Assembly (NCBI RefSeq): GCF_036057275.1
Contig: NZ_CP107945.1
Location: 6,634,001 to 6,698,000 of the forward strand
Length of the DNA stretch: 64,000 nucleotides
Direction: 5' to 3'
From: Streptomyces sp. NBC_00390
GTDB taxonomy: Bacteria; Actinomycetota; Actinomycetes; Streptomycetales; Streptomycetaceae
The position numbers and the translations under genes were made by a program. Each line of letters opens with the position of its first letter. Position 1 is the first letter of the stretch. Positions 51,434 to 60,051 of this stretch are shown one piece after another. Below the pieces are notes generated by a model. That model ran no database searches. It was not told where the DNA came from and saw nothing but the letters and a program-made list of their open reading frames with translations.

Positions 51434-52413
51434 TCCTCTGCGTACGCTTTCTGCTTCCGCCGTCCGGGTCCGCGGCAGACGGGGCCGAGACGCTGCTGCC
51501 CGCGCTGCTCGGTCTTGCCGAGGGCATCAGCCCCGTCGTGCAGGCGCTGCCGCCCGACGCCGCGCTCATCGACGTCCGGGGCGCCGAACGGTACTTCGGG
51601 CGGGACGCCGCCCAACTCGCCTCGCTGCTGCGGGTGCGGGCGCTCGCGCACTGCGGCGTGGACTGTGTGGTCGGGGCCGGTCCGGGGCCGATGCTGGCCA
51701 GGATGGCGGCCCAGGTCGCCGAGCCCGGTACGACCATGGTGGTGACGGAGGACGAGGCCGTCGGATTCCTGGCCGACAAGCCGGTCGCCGCGCTGGACGG
51801 GGTGGGCCGGGCGACGGCCCGCACCCTGTGCGACTACGGTCTCGACTCCGCCGGCCGGGTGGCTGCCGCGCCGCTCGCCGTGCTCCAGCGGATCATCGGC
51901 GCGCGGGCCGGGCGCGAGGTGTGGGAGCGGGCTCGCGGCATCGACCGTACGACGGTCGCCCCGAACGCCGTCTCTGCCTCGATCGCCGCCCAACGGGCAT
52001 TCCCTCACGACGAGTTGGACCAGGTGCACCATCGCAGGGCACTGCTCTCGATCGCCGGGGAGCTGGGCGCCCGGATGCGTGGCGAGCGCCAGGTGTGCCG
52101 GTCGCTGACCCTCACCGTGCGCTACGCCGACCGGTCCACGACCATCCGCACCCGTGCACTGCGCGAGCCGACCGCCCACTCCGTGGCGCTCACCGACGCG
52201 GCGTACGCGCTCCATGAGTCGCTGGGTCTGCAGCGGGCCCGGGTGCGGAGCCTCGCGCTGCGCGCCGAAGGGCTGACGCCCGCCGAACAGGCCGCCCGGC
52301 AGCTGACGTTCGACCCGGCGGACGAGCGGGCGCGCCGGATCGAGGCGGTGGCGGACCGGGCGCGGGCGCGGTTCGGGCCGCGGGTGATCGTGCCGGGATC
52401 GCTCGCGGCGTAA
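51430..52413 (+). CDS. ImuB-like Y-family protein, catalytically degenerate
   Basis: 327 aa. It retains the Y-family layout: PPDAALIDVRGAERYFG (residues 41-57), an HhH segment ALDGVGRATARTLCDYGL, a little-finger part, and a C-terminal QLTFDP resembling a beta-clamp motif. The N-terminal DxD site of DinB is absent (MILCVRFLLPP), and the SIDE motif reads PPDA without the Glu, so nucleotidyl transfer is impossible as written. In other bacteria ImuB is a dead Y-family scaffold linking DnaE2 to the clamp. Overlap with dnaE2 as ATGA supports this. No imuA is present here. Confidence 0.85.
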   Translation: MILCVRFLLPPSGSAADGAETLLPALLGLAEGISPVVQALPPDAALIDVRGAERYFGRDAAQLASLLRVRALAHCGVDCVVGAGPGPMLARMAAQVAEPGTTMVVTEDEAVGFLADKPVAALDGVGRATARTLCDYGLDSAGRVAAAPLAVLQRIIGARAGREVWERARGIDRTTVAPNAVSASIAAQRAFPHDELDQVHHRRALLSIAGELGARMRGERQVCRSLTLTVRYADRSTTIRTRALREPTAHSVALTDAAYALHESLGLQRARVRSLALRAEGLTPAEQAARQLTFDPADERARRIEAVADRARARFGPRVIVPGSLAA

Positions 52414-52607
52414 GGAGCGGGGAAGCGGGTCCCCGTCCGGAAGCCCGGCATCAGGAGATGTCCTTGTTGCTATTGACGAAAAGTCAATTCTTTACCGACG
52501 CGTAACTTCCCAAGGCAGGTTACTCGACCGTAGGTTGTCGTGAGCACAGCAAATCTATGTGCGAATCCAGCCATCGCAACTCCCTTGAGCCGCAAGGAGA
52601 CCGATCG

Positions 52608-53489
52608 ATGCTGCCCTGGAAACGTGCGCTCCGGCCTTTGTCAGCCCTGCTGCTGGCCGTAGCCCTCGCTGTCACCCCGGCCGCCACCGCCACCGCGACC
52701 ACCACCGCCGCTTCCACCGCTGCCGCCCCCAGCAGTGGCTGGAACGACTACTCCTGCAAGCCCTCCACCGCCCACCCGCGCCCCGTGGTTCTTGTACACG
52801 GAACGCTCGGGAACTCCATCGACAACTGGCTCGTACTCGCCCCGTATCTGGTGAAGCGCGGCTATTGCGTCTTCTCTCTCGACTACGGACAGCTCCCCAA
52901 CGTGCCCTTCTTCCACGGCCTCGGCCCTATCGACAAGTCGGCAGAACAGCTCAAAGCGTTCGTCGACAAGGTGCTCGCCTCGACCGGCGCGGCCAAGACC
53001 GACATAGTCGGCCACTCCCAGGGCGGCATGATGCCGCGCTACTACCTCAAGTTCCTGGGTGGCGCGTCCAAGGTGAACGCCCTGGTCGGCCTCGCGCCGA
53101 ACAACCACGGCACCACGCTCAACGGGTTCACCGAGCTGCTGCCGTACTTCCCCGGTGCGGAGGACCTGATCAGCACCCACACCCCCGGACTCGCCGATCA
53201 GATGTCCGGCTCCGCCTTCATGACCAGACTCAACGAAGGCGGCGACACCGTGCCCGGCGTGCGCTACACCGTCATCGCCACCCGCTACGACGAGGTGGTC
53301 ACACCGTTCCGCTCGCAGTATCTGAACGGGGCGAACGTGCGCAACGTCCTGCTCCAGGACCTGTGCCCGATCGACCTGTCCGAGCACCTGGCCATCGGCG
53401 TCTTCGACCTGATCGCCTACCACGAGGTGGCCAACGCCCTTGACCCGGCGAACGCCAAGCGCACCACGTGCGCATCCGTCTTCGGCTGA
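52608..53489 (+). CDS. Secreted triacylglycerol lipase/esterase (alpha/beta hydrolase)
   Basis: 293 aa. Signal peptide about 1-35 (PLSALLLAVALAVTPAATATA), then VVLVHGTLGNSIDNWLVLAPYL (oxyanion loop), and the nucleophile elbow DIVGHSQGGMMPRYYLKFLGG with Ser138. The acid and His come from the later RYDEVVTPF and SEHLAIGVFD. Like Streptomyces and Bacillus-type class I.4-like lipases. ATG 52608 follows AAGGAGA. It stands alone, with an 18-bp perfect hairpin after it. Confidence 0.92.
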   Translation: MLPWKRALRPLSALLLAVALAVTPAATATATTTAASTAAAPSSGWNDYSCKPSTAHPRPVVLVHGTLGNSIDNWLVLAPYLVKRGYCVFSLDYGQLPNVPFFHGLGPIDKSAEQLKAFVDKVLASTGAAKTDIVGHSQGGMMPRYYLKFLGGASKVNALVGLAPNNHGTTLNGFTELLPYFPGAEDLISTHTPGLADQMSGSAFMTRLNEGGDTVPGVRYTVIATRYDEVVTPFRSQYLNGANVRNVLLQDLCPIDLSEHLAIGVFDLIAYHEVANALDPANAKRTTCASVFG

Positions 53490-53501
53490 CGGGTGACAGA
53501 C

Positions 53502-53541
53502 GGGACTGCCGTCCGCTCCCCCCGGAGCGGACGGCAGTCCC
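53502..53541. terminator. Bidirectional terminator
   Basis: Perfect 18-bp stem (53502-53519 with 53524-53541), CCCC loop, between convergent lipase and LPMO genes. Confidence 0.92.
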
Positions 53542-53558
53542 TTGTGCGGCGTGCGACC

Positions 53559-54596
53559 TCAGCGGGCGTGCCGCCCGCCGCTCGCCGATACGGCCCTGCG
53601 ACGGGCCGTGCCGAACAGCGCCGCAGCTCCGAGCGCCAGCGCGGCCGCGCCGCCGACCGCGAGGTACGGCGTACTGCTGTCGCCGCCCGTCTCGGCGAGG
53701 TTGTCGCTGCCCGCCGCGGGAGCGGAGCCGGCCCCGGCGCCATCGGCCTCGGCGGGCTCGGCGGCGGCGTTCGCCTCGGGCGCGTTGCCGCCGCCCTCGC
53801 CGCTCTGCGCCGCGTCGTCCTTGCCGCTGCCTGCGCCGCTGCTGTCGTCGGGACCGTCGCCACCGTGGCCCTCGTGGTCGACCGTGGACTGCTCGGCGCC
53901 CTCCTCGATCTCCTCCTCGGTGGGCGCGGAGGCGGTCGGCGCGGGCGCGCCACCCCCGTTGTCCTTGCCGAACACCACGTCGGAGCAGGTGTAGAAGGCC
54001 TCGGGCGAGTCCGAACGCTGCCAGATGGAGTAGATGAGATGACGGCCGGACTTCTTGGGCACGATGCCGTTGAAGACGTAGGCCCCGTTCTCCAGCTTGG
54101 GGTCCGTCACCTTGGCGAACGGCTTCTCTTCCAGATCCGACCACGTCAGCGGCTTGGCCGGGTCGTAGCCGTCCTTGGTCAGGTACAGCTCGAAGGACCC
54201 CTTGTGAGGTGCGGTCGCCTTGTACGTGAAAGTACGGTTGCCGGCGCTCATCGGCGAGGACGGCCAGTCGGCGCGCGGCAGATCGAGCCCCTTGTACTTG
54301 TCCCGCCCGGCGCTGCACAGCTTGCCGTCCGGGATCAACTGCTCGTGATTTCCTGCGGCGTTGGCGATGTTGACTTCGTTCCAGTCGTAGAAGGCCTGCG
54401 TACCGCTGGCCGCGATCGCCGCCTTGCACGCCGCCGACGTCGGGTTCTCCGGCCCCTCGGCGAAGCAGGCGGACACCCGGCTGACCGGGTCCGTCATCGA
54501 ACCGTGTGCGGACGCGGGCGCGGTGGCCAGCCCGGCCAGCGCGAGCGGCGCGAGTCCGAGTGCGGCGACCGTGAAGGCCTTACGGCGAGCGGTCAT
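53559..54596 (-). CDS. AA10 lytic polysaccharide monooxygenase with sortase tail
   Basis: 345 aa. Signal peptide 1-30 (MTARRKAFTVAALGLAPLALAG, APASA), so the mature protein starts with H31 (HGSMTDPVSR), the N-terminal copper His of AA10 LPMOs; the second His is H84. The domain acts oxidatively on chitin or cellulose. It is followed by an acidic Glu/Asp/Gly linker and a class-E sortase signal LAETG at 300-304, a hydrophobic stretch and an Arg-rich tail, so it should be attached to peptidoglycan instead of being secreted. ATG 54596 has GAAGGAG upstream. Surface anchoring of an LPMO is noteworthy. Confidence 0.9.
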   Translation of the reverse strand: MTARRKAFTVAALGLAPLALAGLATAPASAHGSMTDPVSRVSACFAEGPENPTSAACKAAIAASGTQAFYDWNEVNIANAAGNHEQLIPDGKLCSAGRDKYKGLDLPRADWPSSPMSAGNRTFTYKATAPHKGSFELYLTKDGYDPAKPLTWSDLEEKPFAKVTDPKLENGAYVFNGIVPKKSGRHLIYSIWQRSDSPEAFYTCSDVVFGKDNGGGAPAPTASAPTEEEIEEGAEQSTVDHEGHGGDGPDDSSGAGSGKDDAAQSGEGGGNAPEANAAAEPAEADGAGAGSAPAAGSDNLAETGGDSSTPYLAVGGAAALALGAAALFGTARRRAVSASGGRHAR

Positions 54597-54769
54597 GGTG
54601 ACGTTCTCCTTCAAAGCGGCAGAGAGGGGGAGAGGGGCCCGGTTCGAGGCGGGCGGCGCGACCCTCCCCATGACTGCTGCGCCGACTGTTCGAACCGGCC
54701 CCGGCGAGCAGCAAGCTAGCCGCTCGGGACGGCGAAATCGCCTGCTGAGAGGGGGGATGGCGATCCTTA

Positions 54770-54905
54770 TGGTCCCTTTAAGGAGGCGGTAAGGAGGGGC
54801 TCAGGAACACTGCGCAGCGCACACGCCCGACCACGCATTTCGCCGCAGCAGCGTCCGTGGTCGTCCATGGGGAGTCACCTCGTGTCGTCAGGGGTGGCTC
54901 CCCAT
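54770..54905 (+). repeat. Direct repeat copy A
   Basis: About 135 bp that reappear at 57414-57549. The first 32 bases (TGGTCCCTTTAAGGAGGCGG and onward) are identical; later bases match with scattered changes (roughly 75-80% by eye). It lies upstream of the LPMO gene in the gene-free stretch 54597-55223. Confidence 0.8.
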
Positions 54906-55140
54906 GTGGCTCCCCAGTGGCGTGCGGCCCATCGATGCGAACTGCCGGCGGGCGGTCGCTGGGGTCTGTTGGGCTGGCCGCCTAGGGTCCGCGCGCGTGT
55001 TGCTGGTCGGCTGCGGCCAGTGTGGTTGCTGGACTCCGACCCTGAACAGCAAGACTGCTGACCACCGCTTTACAAGTTCGCTCGGGTGTCCGGGCGCACG
55101 TGCCGACCGGTGGCGACGCTGTCCTGGCGGTCCTCCGGGG

Positions 55141-55181
55141 ACTGCTGACATCCGCTGCTGTTGATGTCAGCAGTGGATGTC
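55141..55181 (-). terminator. Two overlapping alternative hairpins
   Basis: Form a: ACTGCTGACATC (55141-55152) with GATGTCAGCAGT (55163-55174). Form b: GACATCCGCTGCTG (55147-55160) with CAGCAGTGGATGTC (55168-55181). They exclude each other. Placed about 45 bases past the phosphatase gene stop, so a terminator is the simplest reading. Confidence 0.5.
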
Positions 55182-55223
55182 GGACTTGCAGACTGCGGTA
55201 GGTGCCGGGATAGAGACATGCAC

Positions 55224-56393
55224 CTAGTCCTGGGTGCCTCGCCAGTCCAGGCAGACCACGGTGGCGTCGTCGTGCAGGACACCTTGCTGGGCATGCAGAA
55301 CGGCCTGGGTAAGCCCGTGAACGGTCTCGCGAGGATGCCAATCGCGGGTGGCCTTGATCAGGGTGGGAAGCTCTTCGGCGGCGGCGTTGCGCTCGAGCAT
55401 GCCATCGGTGACCAGGATGAGGCGGTCACCTGGTTGCAACTGGAGAGATTGGACGCGGTGCGGGTGCGGCAGGGGGGCGCCGAAGGGCGGATCGATCTCG
55501 GGGGTGATGTGATCGAGGCGTCCCCCGCGCAGGCGCCAGGGCCAGGGGTGGCCGGCGTTGACGAAGCCGGCGCTTCCCGTCTGCAGGTCGATGCGCAAGA
55601 GCTGGCCGGTGACCAATGGGCCGAGGAGTCCGTGGTCGAGCAGGGCCTGATGGGCCTGCCGGGCCTGTTCGGCCAGGTCGGCTCCACGGCGCCGGGCACA
55701 GCGCAGAGCGCCGACAAGCAGGGTGGCCATGAGGGCGGCACGGATGTTGTGGCCCATGGCGTCGGTGATGGACACATGAAGGGTGTGTCGGTCGAGGGAG
55801 TGATCGAAGGTGTCGCCAGCGATCGTTTCGGCGGGGATCAGCTCCCCGGAGACCGTGAACTGCGGTGCTTCGCAGGTGAGGCTGTCGGGCAGGAGAGTGT
55901 TCTGAATCTCGGCGGCCAGGTTCACCGGGAGGGTGCGGCGGCCCCACTGGTACAGGTCGGTGAAACGGCGGTTGGCGATGAGGATGTAGGCCAGAGCATG
56001 GGCCGCTTCGGCGATTGTCTGCACAGTTGCGGATTCGGGAGCTGCAGGGAGGAAGACTTCAAGAAGCCCGATGGCATCCCCGCGGTTGGTCACTGGGGCC
56101 ACGATCTGGACCTGCCTGTCGGTCTCCGGGGCTGGGCGGACAGACACCCGCTGGTCGCGCAGTACCTGTTCATAGATGGTGCCGGGCAACTTGATGTGCT
56201 CCCGTTCCTCGCCGGCGTCGGTGTTGGTCAGACGCACGACGGCGTTGCCGGTGAAGTCAGTGATCAGAAAGGACACGGATAGGGCGTCCAGGCTCCTCGC
56301 CAACTTGAAGGCGACCGCCTCAGCCGACTCGACAGGCATCCTTGCCTCTGCCGCAGCAAGCAGTCCGGCCAGCCCTGCAGAACCCTCGACCAT
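55224..56393 (-). CDS. SpoIIE/PP2C-type serine phosphatase with GAF-like sensor
   Basis: 389 aa. N-terminal GAF-like sensor domain about 20-165 (VESAEAVAFKLARSLDALSVSFLITDF, VAPVTNRGDAIGLLEVFLP). C-terminal SpoIIE domain with metal-binding Asp residues: AGDTFDHSLDRHTLHVSITDAMGHNIRAALMATLL, LILVTDGMLERN and DDATVVCLDW. Such phosphatases dephosphorylate anti-sigma antagonists or similar partners. No anti-sigma gene is adjacent. ATG 56393 follows GAGGAG; a frame extending to 56429 is less likely. It lies inside the repeat-flanked segment. Confidence 0.9.
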   Translation of the reverse strand: MVEGSAGLAGLLAAAEARMPVESAEAVAFKLARSLDALSVSFLITDFTGNAVVRLTNTDAGEEREHIKLPGTIYEQVLRDQRVSVRPAPETDRQVQIVAPVTNRGDAIGLLEVFLPAAPESATVQTIAEAAHALAYILIANRRFTDLYQWGRRTLPVNLAAEIQNTLLPDSLTCEAPQFTVSGELIPAETIAGDTFDHSLDRHTLHVSITDAMGHNIRAALMATLLVGALRCARRRGADLAEQARQAHQALLDHGLLGPLVTGQLLRIDLQTGSAGFVNAGHPWPWRLRGGRLDHITPEIDPPFGAPLPHPHRVQSLQLQPGDRLILVTDGMLERNAAAEELPTLIKATRDWHPRETVHGLTQAVLHAQQGVLHDDATVVCLDWRGTQD

Positions 56394-56637
56394 GTCCGGC
56401 TCCTCTCGGTGGACCCGCCCAAAGACCACTCGCGCAGCGTGTGCACTCCCCGGGCTACGCCCGTCATCCGACGCAACACAGCGTCATCCCGCCAGACGGC
56501 CCAAACCCCCATTACGCCACCAGCGGCATGTCACACACCGTCCGCCGCACAGCTCGGGGGTGACGCGCGCGGGTAGCAGCAGGTCGGTGGAGTCTTAATG
56601 GCCGAGTCAAGGGGAGCTGCGGGCGGCTCTCATGCTG

Positions 56638-56913
56638 TCAGAGCTCTTCGCTGGCGGCCTCGAGGCCGTCCATGACCTGGTTGTGGAACTCGCGCTCCCC
56701 CTGGCGGCAGGGGGCGGCGAAGAACATGTGTCCAGCCTCGGCAAGTCCGCAGTTCAAGAGGCCCATGGTGACGAACACGGCATCGGCCCCGTGGCAGTCG
56801 TGGTCCTTCAACCACTGCTGCAGTGTGTCGGCGTCGTGCGTTGCCTCCCAGACCGGTCGGGCCGATTCGATCATGGCTGCGATGCGGGCTGATCGTTCTG
56901 GTCCAATGCTCAC
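56638..56913 (-). CDS. Small hypothetical protein
   Basis: 91 aa from GTG 56913 with AGGAGG placed 8 bases upstream. Sequence MSIGPERSARIAAMIESARP followed by ADTLQQWLKDHDCHGADAVFVTMGLLNCGL has a plausible helical pattern and good codon use, but no family I recognise. It lies between the phosphatase and the IS110 remnant, inside the segment bounded by direct repeats. Confidence 0.55.
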   Translation of the reverse strand: MSIGPERSARIAAMIESARPVWEATHDADTLQQWLKDHDCHGADAVFVTMGLLNCGLAEAGHMFFAAPCRQGEREFHNQVMDGLEAASEEL

Positions 56914-56957
56914 TGGCTGTGCCTCCTGGTCCGACCGCAGCTTACTGAGGCCCCTTG

Positions 56958-57411
56958 TCAGGCTAGGCGGATGGTTGGTGGCTGCGTGGAGAAAAGCCTT
57001 CCGTCCCGGAGCAGAGCCCATAGAACGTTGACGCGCCGGCGGGCGAGGGCGATCACGGCTTGGACGTGCTTGCAGCCCTCGCCTCGCTTCTTCAAGTAGT
57101 AGTCCCGGTTGGGGCCTTCGCGGATGATGCTGGTCTGGGCGGACAGGTAGAAGACACGGCGCAGACGTCGGCTGTAGCGCTTGGGGCGGTGGAGGTTGCC
57201 GGTGCGTCGACCTGAGTCCCTGGGAACCGGCACAAGGCCGGCGGCGGATGCGAGGTGGCCGGCGTCGGGGTAGGCGGCCAGGTCGCCCGCGGCGACGATG
57301 AACTCGGCACCCAGAATCGGACCCATGCCCGGCAGGGACTCAATGATGTTGGCCTGCGGGTGGGTGCGGAAGGTCTGCCGGATCTGCTGGTCGATGTGCT
57401 TGAGCCGGTCG
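56958..57411 (-). pseudogene. IS110-family transposase, C-terminal fragment
   Basis: About 150 residues of an IS110/IS116 transposase: LKHIDQQIRQTFRTHPQANI, then SLPGMGPILGAEFIVAAGD, ASAAGLVPVPRDSGRRTG (the transposase_20 domain), and YYLKKRGEGCKHVQAVIALARRRVNVLW. Full-length enzymes are about 400 aa and start with a RuvC-like DEDD domain, which is missing. Similarity ends abruptly at about 57411, exactly where repeat copy B begins. The element is not functional. Confidence 0.85.
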
Positions 57412-57413
57412 TC

Positions 57414-57549
57414 TGGTCCCTTTAAGGAGGCGGTAAGGAGGGGCTGAGGAACACTGCGGAGCGCAAGCGCGTGACCACGTGGTTCGGGGCTCCATCGTCC
57501 GTGGCCGTCCATGGGGAGCCGGCTCGTGTCGCCCCGGTCGGCTCCCCAC
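57414..57549 (+). repeat. Direct repeat copy B
   Basis: Counterpart of 54770-54905, offset 2644 bases. It borders the truncated IS110 gene and lies upstream of the NB-ARC/TPR gene. The same ribosome-site-like AAGGAGG and TAAGGAGGGG are in both copies. No gene is seen in 57413-57766 outside this repeat and the promoter below. Confidence 0.8.
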
Positions 57550-57688
57550 TCGCAGGATCAACAGCGCTGTCTGCCGCAGATCAGAAGCTGCGGAGACTGC
57601 TGACGCCGCCGCGTCGGTCGACCAGGTTCTGTCCTTTTGGTCAGAGTCGCATCCGTGCTGCCGGTCCGCTGACGTTGGTCGATTCCCC

Positions 57689-57716
57689 TTGGGTCGTGCG
57701 GCTCCTGGGATAAGAT
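57689..57716 (+). promoter_or_regulatory. Likely promoter of the membrane NB-ARC/TPR gene
   Basis: TTGGGT (57689-57694), 16-base spacer, TAAGAT (57711-57716). A leader of about 45 bases would precede the ATG at 57767. Confidence 0.45.
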
Positions 57717-57766
57717 CACGCTGGCTGTTGATCGTTGAAGGTCGCCGTCATACCGAAGAGGGAGCC

Positions 57767-59785
57767 ATGTGGCGAACACTGGCCAGCGCGGTGGCCGGTT
57801 TGCTCGTGCTGTTCGTCGGCAGTCTTGCCTTCAACGCGGCGTCCGGCCAGAGCCGTTGGCCGGGGCCGCTCGACTTTGTGCGGGTCCACCCGTGGGTGGT
57901 GCTCCTCGTCCTGATACCCATGGCATTGATCGGACTGTGGCAGGCGCCGCGCCGCGACCGTGCGCAGGCCCCGCCCGCGCCCATGGCGTACCGGCTGCCG
58001 CCGCGCAACACCAACTTCACCGGCCGTGACGCCACACTGCGGGAGGTGCGGCAGCGCCTCACCTCGATGAACGACGTCGCGACGCTGGCCGTGCACGGGC
58101 TGGGTGGCGTCGGCAAGACCCAGCTCGCGGTCGAGTACGCGTACCGCCACCTGTCGAAGTACCGGTTCGTCGCGTTCGTGGATGCCGAGCACCCCGATCT
58201 GGTGGCGCGGCAGTTCGTATCGCTGGCCGACGAGCTGGGACTGACGGAGGTGAACTCCGGCCAGGCCATTCCACGGGTGTATGGCAAGCTGCAGGACCGC
58301 AGGCCCTGGCTGATCATCTTCGACAACGGGGAGAAACCCGGCACGCTCACGCACGCGCTGCCGTCGGGCGGTCCGGCGGGCAACGGCCATGTCATCGTCA
58401 CGACCAGGGTGAGCGGCTGGTCGAGCAGAGCCGACGTCATCGACCTGGACGTGTTCACCAGGCGGGAGTCGGTGGAGCTGCTGATCCGGCGGGTGCCCGG
58501 CATGAGCGAGGAGGTGGCGGACCGGATCGCCGGACAACTGGGGGATCTGCCGCTGGCGTTGGAGCAGGCGGTCGGGTACATGGACTACAACCACACGGCG
58601 CCCGAGGAGTACCTGTCTCTGCTGACGTCGCGGCTGGAGGACATGATCGGGCAGGGCGAGCTGACCGACCGGCCTGCGGTGGTGGTCGCGACCCTGTGGC
58701 AGCTCAGTGTGCGGAGGCTGGAGGCGGAGCAGCCCCAGGCGGTGCGGCTGCTGGAGCTGTGTGCCCTGCTGGCGCCGGAGCCGATCCCGCTGGACTTGTT
58801 CACCGGCAGCCCCGACCTGCTGAACGTACCCGCAGCCGACCCGCTGGCATGGGACACGACGGTCGGCGCCCTGGCCGGTCTGGGACTCGCGAGGCGCGGG
58901 AACGCGTCCCTGGTGCTGCACCGTCTGGTTCAGGCCGCAGTCCGGGCCGCGATGCCGGACGCGGTGCACACGGACGCTCGGGTCCGGCTGTGTCGTGCGC
59001 TGCTTGCGGCCGTGCCGCAGGACATCCACGCCGACCCGGATGCGCGGCCGCGATGGCAGGAGCTGCTCCCGCACGTCATCGCGGTGACCAAGGACGATCC
59101 GCCGGCCGAGTGCGCCGCGGAGACTGCGGTGCTACTGAGGCTGGCGTCGGAGTTCCTCATCCAGATCGGGGATTGCTCGGTCGCGCTGCCCCTGTGCGAA
59201 CGTGCCCTCGCGATCGACGAGTCGCTCGACGGCCGGGACGCGGAGGTCGGCTTCGACCTGATCACCCTGGCGCAGGTCCACCGGGACCTCGGCGCGCCGG
59301 AGAGGGCACGCCCGCCGGCGGAACGCGCGCTGCGCCTGCACGATTCCTGCCTGCCGGCGGACAGTCCCGCCATCGCCACGGACCTTGCCACGCTGGCGCG
59401 GATACTCTGCATTCTCGGCGATCACGAGGCGGCGCGGCCACTGGCCGAGCGAGCGCTGCGGATCGACGAGGCGGCGTACGGGCCGCATGATCCCTACGTG
59501 AGCTTCGACCTGGTAGCGCTGGCGAACGTCCACGTCGACCTCGGCGACCACGCCACGGCCCTGCCGCTGATCTCGCGGGCGCTGCAGATCCGCGAGGCCA
59601 GTTACGCGTCGGACCATCTGTACATCGGGTACGTCCTGCTGTTCCAGGCCCGAGTCCTGCACCACTTGGACGACCCGACCGCAGCGGACTTCGCGCGCCG
59701 GGGTGCCCAGATCCTGCACACCCGGCTGGGCCAGACCCACCCCAAGACCGAGGATGCGTTCGCGCTGGTCAACCGTCTGCGTTGA
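57767..59785 (+). CDS. Membrane-anchored NB-ARC/TPR STAND protein
   Basis: 672 aa. Two N-terminal membrane helices (about 4-22 and 41-60) put the rest in the cytoplasm. NB-ARC core: NTNFTGRDATLREV, Walker A GLGGVGKT (111-118), Walker B WLIIFDNGEK, and GDLPLALEQAVGYMDY (GLPL). From about 440 the helical array LCRALLAAV, then TPR units of 42 residues (PLCERALAIDESLDGRDAEVGFDLITLAQVHRDLG) end the protein. A STAND switch attached to the membrane, likely sensing through the TPRs; no effector domain is seen. ATG 57767 has GAGGGAG; earlier frame rejected. Confidence 0.88.
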   Translation: MWRTLASAVAGLLVLFVGSLAFNAASGQSRWPGPLDFVRVHPWVVLLVLIPMALIGLWQAPRRDRAQAPPAPMAYRLPPRNTNFTGRDATLREVRQRLTSMNDVATLAVHGLGGVGKTQLAVEYAYRHLSKYRFVAFVDAEHPDLVARQFVSLADELGLTEVNSGQAIPRVYGKLQDRRPWLIIFDNGEKPGTLTHALPSGGPAGNGHVIVTTRVSGWSSRADVIDLDVFTRRESVELLIRRVPGMSEEVADRIAGQLGDLPLALEQAVGYMDYNHTAPEEYLSLLTSRLEDMIGQGELTDRPAVVVATLWQLSVRRLEAEQPQAVRLLELCALLAPEPIPLDLFTGSPDLLNVPAADPLAWDTTVGALAGLGLARRGNASLVLHRLVQAAVRAAMPDAVHTDARVRLCRALLAAVPQDIHADPDARPRWQELLPHVIAVTKDDPPAECAAETAVLLRLASEFLIQIGDCSVALPLCERALAIDESLDGRDAEVGFDLITLAQVHRDLGAPERARPPAERALRLHDSCLPADSPAIATDLATLARILCILGDHEAARPLAERALRIDEAAYGPHDPYVSFDLVALANVHVDLGDHATALPLISRALQIREASYASDHLYIGYVLLFQARVLHHLDDPTAADFARRGAQILHTRLGQTHPKTEDAFALVNRLR

Positions 59786-60051
59786 CGACGCCGTCTTGCT
59801 GATGGCCCCGGCCGCCGCGGCGTCGGCGGCATCCACAATTCTGGTGCATCGCGGAAGGGCGGTCCGGCGGAAAGCGGAACTGCACCCGTGAGCCAGGGCC
59901 GTCCCCCGACCTGCTGCCAGAGGCGGAAGCCGCGGGCCTGTTCCGTGAAGTCCCGGAACTCTTCATGCCGTCAGTGATGCGGCCCTGGAACTCCCGTACG
60001 TACTGCACGCAGCGGGCCGACTTCAGGCCGTCGCCGAGACGCGCCGAGCGG

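Noticed and set aside
59786..60051. Minus-strand 108-aa frame with VREFQGRITDGMK
   Set aside because: No family match, no ribosome site, and third-position composition is poor; considered non-coding.
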